Origin: Actinoplanes ianthinogenes
GTDB taxonomy: Bacteria; Actinomycetota; Actinomycetes; Mycobacteriales; Micromonosporaceae
NCBI RefSeq assembly: GCF_018324205.1
Contig: NZ_AP023356.1
Coordinates: 372,001 to 436,000 of the forward strand
Reading direction: 5' to 3'
Length of the DNA stretch: 64,000 bases
Shown: positions 62,601 through 64,000 of the stretch, piece after piece
How positions within the stretch are numbered: the first letter of the stretch is position 1
How the letters are laid out: every line of letters starts with the position of its first letter
Made by a program: the position numbers and the translations under genes
Notes under the pieces: generated by a model
Databases searched by the model: none
Told to the model about the DNA's origin: nothing
Seen by the model: the letters and a program-made list of their open reading frames with translations, nothing else

Positions 62601-62731
62601 CGGTCCGCGACCTGGACTGGGAGTACGGGACGCAGCGCTTCTACGGGCTGCCGCCGGCGTACCGCATCGACGCGTCCCTCTGGCAGCTGCTGACCGTCGC
62701 CGCCTACGTCTTCATCGACAAGCAGCGGTGA
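59642..62731 (+). CDS. Large FtsZ/tubulin-superfamily protein (Tubulin_2-like)
   Basis: 1029 residues from the GTG at 59642, with GGAGG upstream. The N-terminus starts A-L-V-I-G-L-G-G-T-G-S near 4, as in the tubulin-like PF13809 family. The GTP-binding signature equivalent is T-S-T-A-G-G-T-G-A-G near 178 (G-G-G-T-G-S-G in FtsZ). A GTPase-like fold would span about 1-420. The remaining 600 residues are helical, with coiled coils near 540-650, and end in a globular part. Makarova and Koonin described such FtsZ-like families in gene clusters with VWA proteins and proposed membrane remodelling. Filament formation here is inference. Last gene of the operon; a hairpin follows. Confidence 0.85.
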   Translation: MLPALVIGLGGTGSAAAAHLKARLATEQRWQDLDRDAAAPARGDGRPYDWPILLRALDVDRRNRPRVDGLSLDADVEDLYLNGSIGGMIDKIRQGRETAQAFYPTVVPWFGPEDARRIRDDEALDFLSEGAGQIRSFGRLSFFADVLGSAPVTKRLEDALDQLTRVHADVTPNIYIITSTAGGTGAGILLDVLATLQRMRQAHGADFSVTLFCVLSGAFRRRLDGPQRQRSEANGYALLRELDRLMHVGREHPADFRWAPRDAHQMTAAPVQYTYFIDGRRSRSAARRLEGFGPETVSPVAVADAVYAHLLPTVGAAFSSYRVNARQYRQGATDLYSTFGVYMIEYAWEPVIRGLVSRAALEVLQSMPVKAARSLGDDVGQFLLGAMDIPDAGGALPPPVLQELDSEPAQQGLLGPTVSWLQSRDGGQPFPEVPNLMLPFEDITSFRTDHRGQVVIDRTQETVRAFWGDRDVPLTTKTRLQWHPVAEHHERLIGRDWAVALRGAVARVMSRRDGGPRTGLAFLDLVRERLETYRARVENAPRQDPAHLKAARDYAEEKAREDRGFRRGRHQLDYLGAEYALLLAHLQADCHERTLRMLDRMTQEVTAVRAETDRWRSTVDDAAQALARSIEDVRKERRDAEKFPLRHVVPQVDDQDTEQWLYDRSVTSLDTVAEAMAWKVDTSGPKPGLVLATSPAGSTASPPASSSLVDQVVGALSGRARPIFAPLRQLSVFELLERSKRPADDIGKELKDGADWLVDYDTDEHLRLVNQSPDDDDPHQKMHYAFAALPAAGMPGARLSRELWEYLGQQQVDLNNIVPSAESSDRPVTDKIMLFASWHSLRLGAFDGFNDLRRSYEDRRAVPPSPHVIAEEKNAALLEAKSEDLVGVGVLPRPLPRLTGDNLLLCRDFDLLTAAAVALANERLAPMFPPGDSEQVLGWQTRSHRGEPGQDLGDEARLGRLLKSLMTAGTKLAEIRRGAVLAAAEEAVRDLDWEYGTQRFYGLPPAYRIDASLWQLLTVAAYVFIDKQR

Positions 62732-62740
62732 ACCCACGGT

Positions 62741-62764
62741 CCGGTCCCGGCGTGCCGGGACCGG
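62741..62764. terminator. Bidirectional hairpin terminator
   Basis: CCGGTCCCGG (62741-62750) and CCGGGACCGG (62755-62764) form a perfect 10-bp stem over CGTG, between the convergent tubulin-like and ankyrin genes. Confidence 0.7.
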
Positions 62765-62770
62765 GCCGCG

Positions 62771-64000
62771 TCACCTTCGCACCGCCGGCAGTAATTGCCG
62801 TGGGGTGTTTCCCGCCGGGTCGCGCGCGTCCTCGAACGCCCCGGCCGCGATCAGCGCCGCCATCGCTGCCGTGGAACCGGACAGCGCCGCGGTGTGCAGC
62901 GGCGTGTGTCCGGCCGCGTCGCGCTCCTCCAGCGACAACCCGGCCGCGAGCAGCACCGGCAGCACCCGCTCGTGATCCAGGTATCCGATCAGGTGCAGCA
63001 GCGTCCGGCCGCGGCCGTCGCGCAGCGCCGGATCGAACCCGGCCGCCACGTCGGCCAGCACCGCGTCGGTGTCGCCGTGGAACACCTGGGCGAAGATCCG
63101 CTGCCGCAGCTTGCGGACCTCCTTCGGCACCGGTTTCCGCCCGGTGCGAAACCCCGCCCGGGCCGCCGCGCACCCCGGCCCGGCATGGGACGTCAGCACG
63201 CTCGCCCCGGCCGCCTCGACCAGGTGCCACTCGCCGCCGCACCGCACCCGGAAGGACGCGTAGGGATCGTGCGTGATCGGCTGCCAGTCCTGCTCCCGCC
63301 CCGGGAACAGGGCCTCGTGCACCAGCGGATGCAACTCGTCCGGGCTCAGCCGCCCCCAGCGCAGCAGCGCGGCGTCCACCGGCGCGCTCGTCCCGAAGGC
63401 CAAGGGTCCGCCCCACCGGCTCGCGGACCCGCTCCGGGCCGAGACCAGCAGCGAACCGTCCGCGCGCGCCAGCACCTGCGGGCTGCCCCATGCGGTCGCC
63501 GGCAGGACCACGTCTCCGGTGTCCGGATCCCGCAGCAGGTCGCCGTACCGGAACGCCAGCCGGCGCGCCTCGGCCGCCAGCACCGGCAGCCGGTCCTGCA
63601 ACCGCAGCAGCTCCTGCGGCAACCACCTCGGCCGCTCCCCCTGCTCGACCGCCAACCCGGCCGAGCGGTACAGGTCCTTGATCCGCCCCGGATCACTGCG
63701 GGCGAGCAGCCGTTCGAACTCGGACGCGCGATCCGGGCCGGCGAGATCCCCGGCCTGCCACGGCAGGCGGGCCGCCGACGCCCCATAGGCCCAGCGTCGC
63801 TCGGTCACCGCACCGGCGTGCCAGGCCCACTCGGGCAGGTCCACCCAGCGCTCGCGCAGCGAACCGGTCTCGATCACCCGGAGTTCCAGCCGCTGCGGCG
63901 ACTCCCAGCCGGCCGGCAGGATGACCGCGAGCACCGGCGTCCCGGCCCGCAACCCAGGTTTCGCGAACGGGAACGGCCACCGGGACAGCACCACCAGCAT
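62771..64000 (-). CDS. Ankyrin-repeat protein at the window edge
   Basis: 409 residues are visible; an ATG coincides with the last bases of the window, so the true start may lie outside. Residues 1-290 have no recognised family but many Trp and Arg (W-A-W-H-A-G-A near 58, W-L-P-Q-E-L-L-R near 126). Residues 300-405 hold three ankyrin-like repeats: D-G-R-G-R-T-L-L-H near 328, A-G-H-T-P-L-H-T-A-A near 367 and A-G-N-T-P-R-Q near 398. Ankyrin repeats mediate protein binding. Convergent with the tubulin-like gene, so not part of that operon. Confidence 0.78.
   Translation of the reverse strand: MLVVLSRWPFPFAKPGLRAGTPVLAVILPAGWESPQRLELRVIETGSLRERWVDLPEWAWHAGAVTERRWAYGASAARLPWQAGDLAGPDRASEFERLLARSDPGRIKDLYRSAGLAVEQGERPRWLPQELLRLQDRLPVLAAEARRLAFRYGDLLRDPDTGDVVLPATAWGSPQVLARADGSLLVSARSGSASRWGGPLAFGTSAPVDAALLRWGRLSPDELHPLVHEALFPGREQDWQPITHDPYASFRVRCGGEWHLVEAAGASVLTSHAGPGCAAARAGFRTGRKPVPKEVRKLRQRIFAQVFHGDTDAVLADVAAGFDPALRDGRGRTLLHLIGYLDHERVLPVLLAAGLSLEERDAAGHTPLHTAALSGSTAAMAALIAAGAFEDARDPAGNTPRQLLPAVRR

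Overview
The window is very GC-rich DNA (roughly 70% G+C or more by eye). It has GTG starts, tight start/stop overlaps and strong purine-rich ribosome sites. The content is typical of a high-GC actinomycete: an ECF sigma factor with a SnoaL-like tail, MmyB-type XRE, WYL and GlxA-type regulators, NarL-type two-component pairs, and Ser/Thr kinase, FHA and PP2C proteins. A member of the Micromonosporaceae such as Actinoplanes is my best guess, but this is inference from style. I saw no tRNA, rRNA, CRISPR, phage or insertion-sequence genes.

Positions 1-38 kb are a mosaic of small metabolic and regulatory units. In order they are: a flavin-dependent halogenase-like enzyme; a LysR regulator divergent from a dehydrogenase/RidA pair; an XRE regulator divergent from an aldo/keto reductase; an AI-2E-type permease; a WYL regulator, histidine phosphatase and NnrD-type repair enzyme; a secreted L-type lectin-like protein; and a zinc alcohol dehydrogenase pair. 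Next come a LacI regulator, a small repeat peptide and a JmjC-type oxygenase (a candidate RiPP locus), then an MFS transporter, an alpha/beta hydrolase interrupted by an amber codon, and an exported SurE-like phosphatase. These are followed by GlxA, SDR, sigma-J-like, serine hydrolase, ArsR-like and Lnt-like genes, and two NarL-type two-component pairs flanking a DUF1349 protein, a membrane-anchored trypsin-like protease and a maleylpyruvate-isomerase-like protein.

Two gene-free stretches hold tandem arrays. One has about seven copies of a 57-bp unit (about 21.53-21.90 kb). The other has eight copies of a 64-bp unit that folds on itself (38.36-38.87 kb).

The most striking part is 39.1-62.7 kb, two divergent operons around a 560-bp control region. 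The leftward operon of nine overlapping or nearly abutting genes encodes a TPR-type protein, a membrane Ser/Thr kinase, a coiled-coil protein, a Clp-like AAA+ ATPase, a radical SAM protein, a zinc-ribbon/FHA protein, a PP2C phosphatase and two CHAT-type proteases. The rightward operon encodes an orphan 671-aa protein, an Hsp70-like ATPase, another orphan protein, a membrane VWA protein and a very large FtsZ/tubulin-superfamily protein. The TPR protein and the second CHAT protein look like the two halves of an ordinary TPR-CHAT protease, encoded eight kilobases apart. I read the whole as a phosphorylation-controlled surveillance or membrane-remodelling machine with protease outputs. That reading is inference; the domain calls are mostly direct. 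An ankyrin-repeat gene runs to the right edge.
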